64,000 nucleotides of DNA from positions 112,225,427 to 112,289,426 of the forward strand of contig OZ010571.1 in assembly GCA_963932145.1 (NCBI GenBank). The letters run 5' to 3'. The stretch is from Acanthosepion lycidas (taxonomy: Eukaryota > Mollusca > Cephalopoda > Sepiida > Sepiidae). Shown piece after piece: positions 36,046-49,384 of this stretch. How positions within the stretch are numbered: position 1 is the stretch's first letter; every line of letters begins with the position of its first letter. Position numbers and translations under genes: made by a program. A model generated the notes under the pieces. That model saw nothing but the letters and a program-made list of their open reading frames with translations, was not told where the DNA came from and made no database searches.

Positions 36046-37938
36046 ATTACGGAGAAATTATGATAGTAGACACAAATGGAAAACGAGGACACACAAATGA
36101 CAAAGAATACTGAAGACACAAATGACAGACTAAACATTTCACTAAACACAAATGACTGATGAAACAGGGAAGTATATGTAAAACCAAAACAAATAGTGCA
36201 GAAGAGACAGTTGACAGAAGAAACAAATCGGTATGGACAAATTCAGAGGAAAGATGTTTGTAAATACAAATGACAGAGGGAACAGTAGACACATGACCGG
36301 GGTAACAGTAGATCCCATTGAAAGAATCAGTAGACAAAAATGACACACCCATCACTTGATATAAATTATAGAGGAATCCACAGTCATGAATGACAGAAGT
36401 AGCACTAGAATCGGATGACAGATGAAACCAAATACGTAGATGATAGAAGAAATTGAACAAACCAATGATATAGGCAGATAAGAGGCACACGTGTCAGAAA
36501 AAAGAGTCAGCACCAATGCAAGAAGAACAAGAATTGCCACAAACGACGTAAGAAACAAAGAATCGACACAAAAACAGATAGTAGAAACACATGTCAGAGG
36601 AGAGAGATAGTAGAAACATGTCAGAGGAGAGAGTTAGGGGACACATGTCAGAGGACAGAGTTAGGGGACACATGTCAGAGGAGACAGATTAGAATCACAC
36701 ATGACAAAGGAAATGGATAGAAGAAACAAATATCAAGAGGAAACAGGAGAGAATGAATTTGAGGTAACAAATAAGATGCAAACTGCCACAGTATGCATAC
36801 AATTAACAAAAGACAGAAGAAACTCTAGATACTAGGGGGAATCAGTAGACGCAAATGATTTAGGAAAAGGAATAAGACAGAAGACACAGTGTGTCGACAT
36901 GCATGACAGAAGACCGAGTATACAAATGACAGAAGAAGCGTTAACCACATGAGAAAAACATTAAACACAAATGACACAAAAGACAAACAAAAGACAAAAA
37001 CGACACAAACAGTGGCGAATAACAAGGATGAAACAGTAGACATAAATGACAGCAGGTGCAAATGAGAGAGACAGGAATCTGTATACAAAATTGGCAGAGA
37101 TAACATAGTAACAGACACAAATAAAAGAGAAAACGATAGTAGGGCAAAAACAGAAATAAACACTAATAAGGAGGAATCAGTAGACGTAAATTATAGAGGA
37201 AAAGTGTAGAAAAGTGACAGAAGGAACAGAGAGTAGACGCAAATGACAGAAGAAGCATTAAGCACAAATGACACAAGAGACAAACAAGACACAAATGACG
37301 CAAGAAACAAACATTAGACACGGATGACGCAAGAAACAAACATTAGACACAGATGACGCATGAAACACACATTAGACACAGATGACGCAAGAAACAAACA
37401 TTAGACACAGATGACGCATGAAACACACATTAGACACAGATGACACAATAAACAGATATTTGACAGAGTTGACAACAGATATATGACAGATATGACAAGA
37501 AAAACATGAAACATTAATCAAAAGAAACAAATATTAAACAGAAATAACAAGAAAGATAATTTTGAAACTGCAGAAAATCACGTATGAAGAGGAGTAGAAA
37601 AATGAGAGAAGAAACGGAGTAGCTTTAAATGACAGATGAAACGGTGAACACATGAATAATACAATTAACAAAAGTTAGACATAAATAACACATGTTACAA
37701 ACAATAAACAGTGACGAATGGCAAAGATGAAACAGTAAACACAAATGACAGCAGGCACAAATGAGACAGGCAGGAATGGCAAATAGAGACAAAGATAGAT
37801 GTATCATTAGACGTAGAAGACAGAGGAGACAGAAAAGTATGTTAAGGGAAATATACAAGACACAAAGGATAGATGAAACAGTGAATTAGGTACAATAACC
37901 TGTGAATAGGGACACCTAAATGACAATGCAAACAATCG

Positions 37939-38170
37939 ACACAAATGAGAGGAAAAAGTAGACACAAATGAGAGAGGAAAAAGTAGACACAAATGAGAGA
38001 GGAAAAAGTAGACACAAATGAGAGAGGAAAAAGTAGACACAAATGAGAGAGGAAAAAGTAGACACAAATGAGAGAGGAAAAAGTAGACACAAATGAGAGA
38101 GGAAAAAGTAGACACAAATGAGAAAGGAAAACGTAGACACAAATGAGAGAGGAAAACGTAGACACAATGG
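37939..38170 (+). repeat. 25-bp minisatellite array
   Basis: About nine units of 25 bp; core gtagacacaaatgagagagg then aaaaa. Units are nearly identical. Confidence 0.95.
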
Positions 38171-39250
38171 CAGAGGAAACGGTAAAATCAAATGATAGAG
38201 GAAACAGCAATAAAAAATTACAGACGAAAAAGTCGAAAAGAATAACAATGGAAATGTTGCCTAGACGAACGTTCAATGTAGTAGACACATATTTACATGG
38301 GTTTCTAAGAGAAACTGCAGACGCAAATGACAGGGAAAACTGTCGGTACAAATTGCCAAGGAAACAGCAGGCACAATTAACAGAGGAAAAATTGCATTAA
38401 ACTAAAAAAGTATGGAAGGAACAGTAGTGAGAAAGTGGTAGGCACAAATGAGAGATGAAATAATAGACACAATTAGAAGGGAAAGGGATAAACACTAATG
38501 ATAGGAAAAGAGGTAGGCAGGTGAATGGAGAATTGACGGGAGAAAAGGTAAACACAAATGACGGGAGAAGGGTAGACACAAATGAAAGATGAAATAATAG
38601 AAACAAATGTAGGGGAAGGGGTAGACAATTGACAGGGGGAAGGGGTAGAAAAAAATGACAGGAGAAGAGGTAGAGGTAGAGGCAAATGACATAGTAAATA
38701 ATAGACACAAATGACAAGGGTAATGGGGTAGGCACAAGTGATAGGGTAGGTGTAGACACAAATGACAGGGTTTAGGGGTAGACACAAATGATAATGGTAA
38801 GGGGTAGACACAATCGACCGGGGTAACGGCTACACACAAAGTGAAGTAATAGACACGAATGAGAGGTGAAGGGGTAGACACAAATGACAATGGAAAGGGT
38901 AGATACAAATGACAATTTAAAAAATAGACATAAATGACGGGATAGAGGTAGAGGCAAATGACAGGTGTAAAGGGGTAGAGGCAAATAAAAGGGGAAGGGG
39001 TAGAGGCAAATGACAGGGGAAAGGGTAGAGGCAAATGACAGGGGAAAGGGTAGAGGCAAATAACAGGGGAAGGGGCAGAGGCAAATGACAGAGGGAACGG
39101 GTAGAGGCAAATGACAGAGGGAACGGGTAGAAGCAAATGACAGTTTAAATAATTGAGAGAAATGTCAGGGTAGATGTCGGGGCAAATGACAGGGAAAGAC
39201 GTAGACGCGAAAGACAGAGGGAAGGGATAGACGCCAATGACAGAGGGAAG

Positions 39251-39362
39251 GGGTAGAATCAAATTTTAGAGGGAAGGGGTAGAATCAAATTTTAGAGGGA
39301 AGGGGTAGAATCAAATTTTAGAGGGAAGGGGTAGAATCAAATTTTAGAGGGAAGGGGTAGAA
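39251..39362 (+). repeat. 26-bp array of a T-rich variant
   Basis: Four near-identical units of gaatcaaattttagagggaa plus ggggta. The usual gacag is replaced by ttttag, marking a very recent local expansion. Confidence 0.92.
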
Positions 39363-42300
39363 TCAAATGACAGTGAAAGCGGTAGACAGAAATGACAAGA
39401 AAAGGGGTAGACACAAAAAGACATTTCAAATAATTGAGAGAAATAAGAGTGTAGATGTAGACGCAAATCACGGGGGATAATTTCGACGTAAATGCCAAAG
39501 GAAAATGTCGAGACAAATGAAAGGGGTAATGGGTACAAACAATTGACCGGGGTGACAAATACACACAATTTACAGAGCAAGGGGTAGACAGAAATGACAG
39601 GTGAAGGTGTACACACAAATGACATTTGAAATAATAGGCATAAAAGACGGGGTAGAGGTAGAGACAAATGACACGGGTAAGGGGTAGACGCAAATGACAG
39701 TGGTTAGGAGTAGACGCAAATGTCAGGGGAAGGGATAGAAGCAAATGACAGATGAAATAATATACACAAATAACAGTGGAAAGAGTAGACACAAAAGAAT
39801 AGGGGAAGATGTAGACACAATGATATTTCAAATAATTGAGAGAAATGTCAGTGTAGATGTCGGGGTAAATGACAGGCGAAGATGTAGACATGAGAAAGGA
39901 AGATGTAGACGCAAATGACAGAGAGAAGGGATTGACGCAAATAACTGAGGGAAGTGGCAGACGCAAATAAGAGAGGGAAGGGGTAGGCACAAATAACAGA
40001 GGAAGACGTAGACACAAATGACAAGGGAAGGGGTAGACACAAAAAAACATTTCAAATAATTCAGAGAAATGACGGGGTAGATGTAGACGCAATTCACAGG
40101 GGAAGATTTAGACGCAAATGGCCGAAAGAAGGGGTAGACGCAAATGGCAGAGTCAAGGGTTGACGCAAATGGCAGTGAGAAGGGGTAGACGGAAATGAAA
40201 AGCGAAGGGGTACACACAAGTGACATTTGAAATAATAGACAGAAATGACGGGGTAGAGGCAAATAACAGGGGTAGGGATAGACGCAAATGACAGGGGTTA
40301 GGAGTAGACGCAAATGATAGGGAAAGTGGTAGACACAAATGACGGGGCAAGAGTAGAAGCAAATGGGAGATGAAATAATAGACACAAATGACAGTGGAAA
40401 GAGTACACACAAAAGATAGGGGAAGAGGTAGACACAAATGACATTTCAAATAATTGAGAGAAATGTCGGGATAAATGACAGGCGAAGACGTAGACGGAAA
40501 TGACAGAGTAAGACGTAGACGGAAATGACAGGGGGAAGGGGTAGACGCAAATGACAGGGGGAAGGGGTAGACACAAAAAACTTTTCAAAGAATTGAAAGA
40601 AATGACATGGTAGATGTAGACGTAATTCACAGGGGAAGATTTAGACGCAAATAGCAGAGGCAAGAGGAAGACAAAAACTACTGTGGGAAGGGGTCGACGC
40701 AAATGACAGAGGGAAGGGGTAGACGCAGATTACTATGGGAAGTGGTAGACGTAAATGACAGAAGGAAGGGGTAGACACAAATAACAGAGGAAGACGTAGA
40801 CACATATGACAAGGGAAGGGATAGACACAAAAAAATTTCAAATAATTGAGAGAAATGACGTGGAAGATTTAGACGCAAATGGCAGAGGCAAGGTGAAGAT
40901 GCAAATGACTGAGGGCAGGAGTAGATGCAAATGACAGAGGGTAGGGGTAGACGCAAATGACAGAGGGAAGGGGAAGACGCAAATGACAGAGGGAAGGGGA
41001 AGACGCAAATGACAGAGGGAAGGGGAAAAAGCAAATGACTGTCGGAAGGGGTAGACATAAATGACAGAAGGAAGGGGTAGACGCAAATGACTGTCGGAAG
41101 GGGTAGACATAAATGACAGAAGGAAGGGGTAGACGCAAATGACAGAAGGAAGGGGTACACACAAATGACATTTGAAATAATAGACGCAAATGACAGGGGT
41201 TAGGAGTAGACACAAAAGAATAGTGGAAGAGGTAGACACAAATGACATTTCAAATAATTGAGAGAAATGTCAGGGTAGATGTCAGGGTAAATGACAGGCG
41301 AAGACGTAGACGGAAATGACAAAGGAAGATGTAGACGGAAACGACAGAGGGAAGTGGTAGACGAAATTGACAGAGAGAAGGGGTAGACGGGAATGACAGG
41401 GGAAGGGGTAGACGAAAATGACTGAGGGAAGGTGTAGACACAAATAACAGAGGGAAGGGGTAGACACAAATAACAGAGGGAAGGGGTAGACACAAATAAC
41501 AGAGGGAAGGGGTAGACACAAAAAACATTTCAAATAATTGAGAGAAATGACATGGTAGATGTAGACGCAATTCACAGGGGAAGATTTAGACGCAAATGGC
41601 CGAGGGAAGGAGTAGACGCAAATCACAGAAGCAATGGATAAACGAAAATGACAGAGAAGGGGTAGACGCAAATTACTCTGGGAAGGGGTAGACGCAAATG
41701 ACAGAGGGAAGGGGTAGACGCAAATGACAGAGGGAAGGGGTAGACGCAAATGACAGAGGGAAGGGGTAGACGCAAATGACAGAGGAGAGGCGTAGACGCA
41801 AATGACTGAGGGAAGGGGTAGACGCAAATGACTGAGGGAAGGGGTAGACGCAAATGACTGAGGGAAGGGGTAGACGCAAGTTCTTGTGGGAAGAGGTAGA
41901 CGCAAATGATTGAGGGAAGGGGTAGACGCAAATAACAGAGGAAGACGTAGACACAAATGACAAAGGAAGGGGTAGACACAAAAAACATTTTAAATAATTG
42001 AGAGAAATGACATGGTAGATGTAGACGCATTTCACAGGGGAAGATTTAGACGCAAATGGCAGAGTTAACGGTTAGACGCAAATGATAGGGGGAATGGGTA
42101 GACGCAAATGACAGATAGAAAAGGTAGACGCCAATCACTGAGGGAAGCGGTAGACGCAAATAAAAAAGAGAAGGGGTAAACACAAATAACAGAGGGAAGG
42201 GGTAGACGCAAATGACAAGGGAAGGGGTAGACTCAAATGACAGGGGGAAGGGGTAGACTCAAATGACAGAGCGAAGGGGTAGACGCAAATGACAAGGGAA

Positions 42301-43127
42301 GGGGTAGACACAAATGACAAGGGGAGGGGTAGACACAAAAAACATTTCAAATAATTGAGAGAAATGACATGGTAGATGTAGACGCAATTTACAGGGGAAG
42401 ATTTAGACGCAAATGGCAGAAGGAACGGTTAGACGCAAATGACAGGGGGAAGGGGTAGACGCAAATGACAGAAAAGGTAGACGCAAATGACAGATAGAAA
42501 AGTTAGACGCAAATAACAGAGGCATGGGGTAGACGCAAATGTCTGTGGGAAGAGGTGGACGCAAATGACTGTGGGAAGGGGTAGACGCAAATGGCAAGAG
42601 AAAGGGTAAACCCAAATGACATTTGAAATAATAGACACAAATGACAGGGGCGAGTTAGAGGCAAATGACCGGGATAAGGGGTAGACGCAAATAACAGCGG
42701 ATATGTTTGACACAAAAATCCTTTCAAATAATTGAGAGAAATAACAGGGTATATGTAGACACAAATCACAGGGGAAGATTTAGACGCAAATGACAGAAGG
42801 AGGGGGTAGACGCAAATGACGGTGGGAGGACGTAGGCGCAAATGACGGAGGGAAGGGGTAAACGCAAATGACGGAGGGTAGGGGTAGACGCAAATGACGG
42901 AGGGTAGGGGTAGACGCAAATGACGGAGGGTAGGGGTAGACGCAAATGACGGAGGGTAGGGGTAGACGTAAATGACAGGGGGAATGGTTAGACACAAATG
43001 ACGGAGGGAAGTGATACACGGAAATGACAAGGGAAGGGTTAGACACAACTAAGAGATGAAATAATTGACACAAATGTCAAGGGTAAGTGGTGGACAAAAA
43101 TGACAAGTGTATTGGGTAGGCACAAAT

Positions 43128-43370
43128 GACGGGTAAGGCGTAGACACAAATGACAGGGGTAACGCGTAGACACAAATGACAGGGGTCAACGCGTAGACGC
43201 AAATGACAGGGGTCAACGCTTAGACGCAAATGACAGGGGTCAACGCTTAGACGCAAATGACAGGGGTCAACGCGTAGACACAAATGACAGGGGTCAACGC
43301 GTAGACACAAATGACAGGGGTCAACATGTAGACACAAATGACAGGGGTAACGCATAGACGCAAATGACAG
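43128..43370 (+). repeat. 27-bp minisatellite array
   Basis: About eight to nine units of 27 bp; core gtagacacaaatgacagggg then tcaacgc. The 3n period gives an open minus frame with a nine-residue repeat. Confidence 0.94.
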
Positions 43371-43830
43371 GGAAAGGGGTAGACGCAAATGACATGAAAT
43401 AATAGACACAAATGAGAGGGGGAAGTTCTAGACACAAATGACAGAAGAGATAGAGGCAAATGACAGATTAAATAATAGACACAAATGACAAGGGAAAGGG
43501 GTAGACAGAAATGACAAGCGGAAGGTGTATACACAAATGACGGGGGTGGGGTAGGCACAAATGACAGATATAAGGGGTAGACTCAAGAGACAGGGGTAAG
43601 TGATTAGCCACAAAAGAGATGGGAAGTGGTAGGCACAAATGACGGGAGGAGAGTTAGAGGCAAATGACAGATTAAATAATAGACACAAATGACAGGGGAT
43701 GGGTAAAACACAACTGACTGGGGTAAGGACTAGACATAAATAATAGGGGAAGGGTAGGCACAAATGACAGCGGTAAGGTGTAGACACACATGACAGTGGT
43801 AAGAGGTAGACACAAAGGAAAATAGAAATG

Positions 43831-45639
43831 AGAGAGGATGGAATATTTTAAAAGACAGTACAGTGGCATGATTTCAATGGCCAAAACGTATATTGCAATA
43901 ATTTGACTAAATACGAATGAGATTCGTAGAATCATCTGATTAAGGAAAAATTTCAGTAAAATAGGAAAATTTTAAAGACCGAAATGACAAAAATATAGTA
44001 TTAGAAAATAAGACAGTTGAGAACGTGTATCAGACACAAACAATAGTGGCGACAGATTAGTAGACAAATATGGAAGAGGAGGCTGCATATTAAATATAAT
44101 AGAGCAAACGCTTTCGAAATCACCAAAAACACTGCAAACAGTTTAAAACGAATAAATTCAGCATACATTTTAGTAGACAAAGCAGTTTAGAAAGCAAACA
44201 TAACTCTGGAAAATATAAAGCAAACACGTATGTCAAGTGGCAATTCTTAAGAAGGGCATCGAAGAGGAGACACTAGTCCATAATACGCGCATCCAACAGC
44301 AGACCATTGACAAGTCGCGCATCACAGGGGAGGCACTTGACATGACAGTTTTTTTTAATAGAGGTATTTGAGGAACTTTATATATTACAAATGACAGAGC
44401 AAATGTACTACAGATGACAGATGCAAGCTACCACAAACAACAGAGAAAGGATGCCACAGATTATGAAGGAAACGTTTAAGCAGGCAGAGGAGTTGCATTA
44501 TATGATTAAATTTACAAAATCTGCGTTTTGAAACGAGAATTATCAGAAAAAACTCTTAGGGAGACTAATCTTATTGGAAACAGTTTCAAAAGTGAAATGA
44601 CCCAAGTAGCGAGTTTAGTAGACAAAAACGAAAAGCAAAAAATAGTATTAATAGCAAAGAAATCGTCTAAGGAGAAGAATTTATCAGAAAGAAGAAATTG
44701 GAAGAAAGAAGTGACAAAGGAATTGGTCAAGAAGAACTTAACTTTTAGAAGGAAAAATGACAGAATCGATTGCAAATAAACGGGGGCGAGTAATGGTTTG
44801 TGCAGAGGAAATGACAACGGAACAATTATTTAAGAGAAATAACAAATATATGCTTTCAGAAGACACTGATGACAATTAGAACAGTTATGTAATCAAAAGT
44901 GAAAATAGTCTCTTGAAAAACATACATCTGGAAGGCAACATCGTATCAAATGAAACGGTTTATAAGACACAAATCCCAAAGATAACAATTGAGAAGACAC
45001 AAATATAAAGGGAACTATTTACTAGTAATATATTTAAAAGACACGTATGAAAATGTGACATATAATAAGAAATGACTATGGTATGTGTTTAAAAAGCAGA
45101 AGTCCCTGACGGAAACATTGTACTAGATTACACCATTACGAAGAAAACAGATTACCGGACGTAAATAAACGAGCAATCGATTTAGAAGGTAAAATGCAAA
45201 ATAGAACAATTTAGTCCACATAAATGACAAGACAAACCGTCTTATGGACATAAATAACAAACGCATGTATTGAGTAATCACAAAAAGTAAGGAAAAGATG
45301 TAGTAGACAAAAGTTACAATGGGTCATGCCTGGTAGTCAGATATGGCAAAAGAAACAATGTGATATTTGCAACAGACAAACAAATTAGGGTTGGATTCTC
45401 AAATATTCAGTAGTCGCAAATGAGAAAGGAGAATAAAAGTAGTCAAAGACTAGTGAGATATTGTAGTAAAGGCAAGAAGACATATGAAACATTGCACATG
45501 AAAAAGGAGGCCTGTGGTGTAAAATCAGATTTAAACAGAAATGATTTAGGAACTACTAATGTATACGTAAATATTTCAGTCGGCAGAAATATATCCAGTG
45601 AGAATAACAATACAAAATTAACTTGTATAATAGACAAAT
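43831..45639 (+). repeat. Degenerate right-hand satellite
   Basis: Scattered aaatgacaaa/gtagacaaa remnants at roughly 30-bp spacing, similar in style to 9-15 kb. The open frames at 44528-44779 and 45420-45641 (plus) are Lys/Glu/Asn-rich translations of this A-rich sequence and have no recognisable domain. Confidence 0.65.
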
Positions 45640-46110
45640 AGGAAACGTTCGAGAAGGCACCGGTCGAAGGGAAACGTTCGAGAAGGCAACGGTCGAAGGG
45701 AAACGTTCATGCGGGCAACGGTCGAAGGGAAACGTTCATGCGGGCAACGGTCGAAGGGAAACGTTCATGCGGGCAACGGTCGAAGGGAAACGTTCGTGCG
45801 GGCAACGGTCGAAAGGAAACGTTCGTGCAGGCAACGGTCGAAAGGAAACGTTCGTGCAGGCAACGGTCGAAAGGAAACGTTCGTGCAGGCAACGGTCGAA
45901 AGGAAACGTTCGTGCAGGCAACGGTTGAAAGGAAACGTTCGTACAGGCAACGGTCGAAAGGAAACGTTCGTACAGGCAACGGTCGAAGGGAAACGTTCGT
46001 ACAGGCAACGGTCGAAAGGAAACGTTCGTGCAGGCAACGGTCGAAATGAACGTTCGTGCAGGCAACGGTCGAAGGGAAACGTTCGAGAAGGCAACGGTCG
46101 AAGGGAAACG
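45640..46110 (+). repeat. 29-bp CpG-rich minisatellite array
   Basis: About 16 units of 29 bp; core ggcaacggtcgaaaggaaac then gttcgtgca. Each unit has about four CpG sites, unlike any other part of the province. The 5' units carry ttcatgcg or ttcgagaa at the unit end and the later ones ttcgtgca or ttcgtaca, showing stepwise spread of variants. Confidence 0.95.
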
Positions 46111-46730
46111 TTGTAGAATACGTTCGAAGGATAAGTTCTAGAGAGCAACGTTTAAAGGAAACGTTTTTGAATGTAAAAATCGAAGGAAACGTCTTGAAAG
46201 AAAAAAAAAAGTATTTACACTTCCAAATTAACAAAGGAAGGTGTGTAGTAGGCATTAATGAAACAACAAAACTTATAGTAATAATAACAAACTTTGAGTT
46301 GTCTCACTATATAATTTAAATGATTTAATAGTAAAAAATAACAAAGTAAACTTTGTAGAGGAAACAAATGACAACGAAAACGGTTGTTTTGTCGATGCAA
46401 AGGGCAAAGTAGTAATGAGAAATAAATAGACAATCATCAACATTATTTCATATAAATACGAAAGAGGCGGTTTTGGATCTCCAAATTAGTGTGATAGGAT
46501 TAAATGAAGGAATCAATGTAGCTTCTATAAAAGGACATGGAATGACAGAGGTATGCACTCATGGGACAGAAAACACTATTGTAGACACGAATAAGAAGAA
46601 AACCTTTTTCTCCACACAACAATAAGAGAAAAATATTTTTGTAATGATAAGGAAAAGTATATTAGAGAAAAGGAATTGCATTTTTAACCAAAAGCAATCC
46701 ATGTAGCACACAAGGATTGATGTTCGATTT
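46111..46730. other. Fading right edge of the satellite, no gene
   Basis: Residual aacgttt/aaatgac units lose periodicity by about 46660. No open frame with recognisable homology. Confidence 0.55.
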
Positions 46731-47120
46731 CTTTTCTTTTTTTTTTTTTACATCGTATCAAGCCTTTGGCTCTTATTTTCGCCCAGAAGATCTTTCAGAT
46801 TGTAAGGATTTGGGAGATAGATAATGATTTAGTGATACAAGTCCAACTAATTAAGCTATATCTACGCGGAGAAGATATAAAGTCATACCATTCTCAACGG
46901 TATTTGAGCGTAAATGAATATAGCAAATCCAACTGGAATTTGAATTCGGCTCTCCGATAAACAATTCTGAGCCATTATTCATTACAACACACGCACATCC
47001 AATTTTGCAGCACGTGATATTCCCAAGTGCTTAGTTACCAAGTTACTGAACAGGATCGACGTTGCTGAACTTCATTGATCGTACGCGAACAAAAGTTCCA
47101 CCTTGATGTGGCCGTAAGAC
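46731..47120 (-). mobile_element. 5S rRNA-derived SINE, copy B
   Basis: On the minus strand the element starts at 47120 with a 5S head (gtcttacggccacatcaagg versus 5S GTCTACGGCCATATCACG). It continues through the region matching 5S 25-117 and ends in the shared tail and an A-run (the plus-strand T-run at 46731-46752). This is the most complete copy in the window, so it best defines the family length of about 390 bp. Confidence 0.87.
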
Positions 47121-49384
47121 TAGCACACAAGGAATGTCGTACAGTAGAAACAAATGATGAACGAGCAATTGTAATAAACATTAAAGACACTTAGAACTGT
47201 TTAGTAATAAAATATGTAGTGGAAATTGTTTTGAAAACACGTATTTTAAAAGAACCTGTTTAATCGTTACAAATAAAAATAAACACCCGGTAAAGTTGTT
47301 AGGAATAACAAATACAGTAGTATACGAATGAAAAGTTATGACAATTAAATTCAAGGTGGAGAGAAATGAAATAAATACCAATAGTATATATCATGGGTCA
47401 AATAAAACAATGGAAAATATAAATAATTCATGGAAAAAAAATCTAAACCTAAAATCTCGGAACGGTGAACATAAATCCTGTATTACAAAAGTAAATAGCC
47501 AAATACAAATAAATAATAGTACAAACAATAAACAAAAACACATAAGTAATAGATGAAGAATGTAAACAAAAAGCACACAGGAAATATAAAATATAATAAG
47601 CTTGGCAATGTTAGAAATAAGAAATACATTGCAAACAATACGCCAACAAATCAATGAACATTTCTACAAGACAATAGAGACATGAAACGGGCATGGAAAC
47701 AGGCGATTATAAATACAATAGATAGAAAACAAACAAATGTGTTAAAGTAGACTAAATACAAAAACAAATTCAATATTAAAACAGAACTAAGAAGGCAATG
47801 ATCAATAAATGCATCTACGTCGAAATAAAAATGACGACAAAGAATATATACTGTGAATTATGAAAAAGTGCTCAAATAATGCAAAGAGATATAAAATATA
47901 AAAAGAACACATAACTCCATGCAGCGGATTAGGAACTAGCGATACACTAGGTTCAAAGATGAAAAATAATCGATAATTAGAAATCATTAAAAAATTCAAA
48001 CAATGAACAACGGAATTATTTGATAGGAAATCGATGAATTCAACTAACAAGTAAGACAAGGAAAAATCGAAAATAAATGCAACGAATAATTAGTCAGCAT
48101 GTAAATAACATAATCGATGGACTGTGAATGAAAACTTTCGAAAATATATTCATTTCTATTTTCATAACTGATTTGAAAAATGGCTGAAATGGTTTACGTT
48201 GACTGATGCCCTTAACTCTCGTTCAGCCGACTTTTCATTCCACAATATGGCGTGAGATTTGCAATATGTGAGGAAACTACCTGTTGCCTGTAATAGTCGG
48301 TCAACTTTTTGGTATTTTTATAAAACTTGTGAGCGTTGCCGTGTGGTTAGAATGTTTGCATTGGACACATTCGATTTATCAGAAGACGAACGCAGCGTGA
48401 GTCACATTTGAAAAGTGCTTAAAAATCATACAACGGGTGAAATCGTGTCGACAGAACTCTTCTGGAGCCCTCGATATTTGTGCCTAACTCATCAAAAAGG
48501 GGAGTATACTGGCCTGATTCAAACTGTTGATCCAGCAAGATGGTGCACTCTTATAATGAAAGTGTAGCTAAAATCCGCTCAGAATTTTTGTTGTATTACC
48601 CTTAGGTGGCCTCTATAACTTGAAAATGAACACAAAAATGCTTGAGCAGGCGTCTGCAATTTGGATTGGCTAACTGATTCGGTAGTTATCGAAAACAAGG
48701 CATTATATAATTTACAGCGGGCGAAAAGCACCATCGAAAAAGTAGACTACAAAAACACTTACAGGTAATCCAATAAAACCACTGAGGAAATGTGAGTTAC
48801 ACATGCCATGAGTTAATTATTTTCCTGGGCAAATGGGAAATACTTATTTTCTTGGTGAGGTATTTTATTTCGGAGTTCGAACGTGATATTCTATATCTGA
48901 ATAAAAACCAAATGAAAATCATTTCGGTTTTAAAATAGAAGAGTTTTATTTCTTAATTCATTGTTACACACAGAATGTGAACAATGTATGAGGGTTTTGT
49001 CTTGCATAGTAAAGTTGTTTAGGATATACTTTCAATAATTTATAAGAACTAACACAACTTGATATTACGTCATACGTATTAAGGAATAAAATCTATTACC
49101 AAACGACGAATGAAAAGAGATAATGAACTACACAGGAACGCAGACCAACAAAAATAAAAACATGCAAGAGATAAATAACATTCCGGGTGACTGATAATGT
49201 AATGATGAAATAATGAGAGAACAAAAAATAAGAGACGGACAAACAAAAGCTGCTACATAAATACTTAAATGTAATCAGGAATAAATAGACAATAAACACA
49301 ATTAATTTGTTATTATTATTTAAATATGACGTGTAGCTTCAGGATGGGTGTAACAATGGCTTTTCCAAAAATTCCAGGTTTTTG
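47121..49384. other. No recognisable gene
   Basis: A-rich to 48060, then mixed. At 48335-48390 gccgtgtggttagaatg resembles a polymerase III A-box, but no B-box follows, so no SINE is called. Short open frames (47338-47556, 47391-47654, 49096-49299) are low complexity. Confidence 0.5.

Larger units (their letters stand above)
38400..43830 (+). repeat. G-enriched 26-bp satellite subfamily
   Basis: About 200 units around gtagacgcaaatgacagagg then gaagggg. This subfamily replaces the A-rich spacer of the core array with agggaagggg, so a GGG(G) run occurs every unit. A second-level marker (caaataattgagag) recurs 12 times from 39147 to 42726. Confidence 0.93.
8560..46660. repeat. Giant minisatellite province built on one ~30-bp ancestral unit
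   Basis: Across about 38 kb the plus strand repeats variants of acacaaatgacag, usually preceded by gtag and followed by agaaaa, aggaaac or agggaagg spacers, at a 23-31 bp spacing. Some parts are degenerate (8.6-13.3, 13.6-15.8, 43.8-45.6 kb). Others are homogenised into clean arrays with distinct unit lengths, listed separately. The strand is A-rich and T-poor throughout. The limits are approximate because the edges fade gradually. Inserted non-satellite pieces are annotated separately. Confidence 0.85.

Noticed and set aside
48335-48400. Second tRNA-derived SINE (A-box-like gccgtgtggttagaatg)
   Set aside because: No B-box downstream and no tail or second copy recognised.
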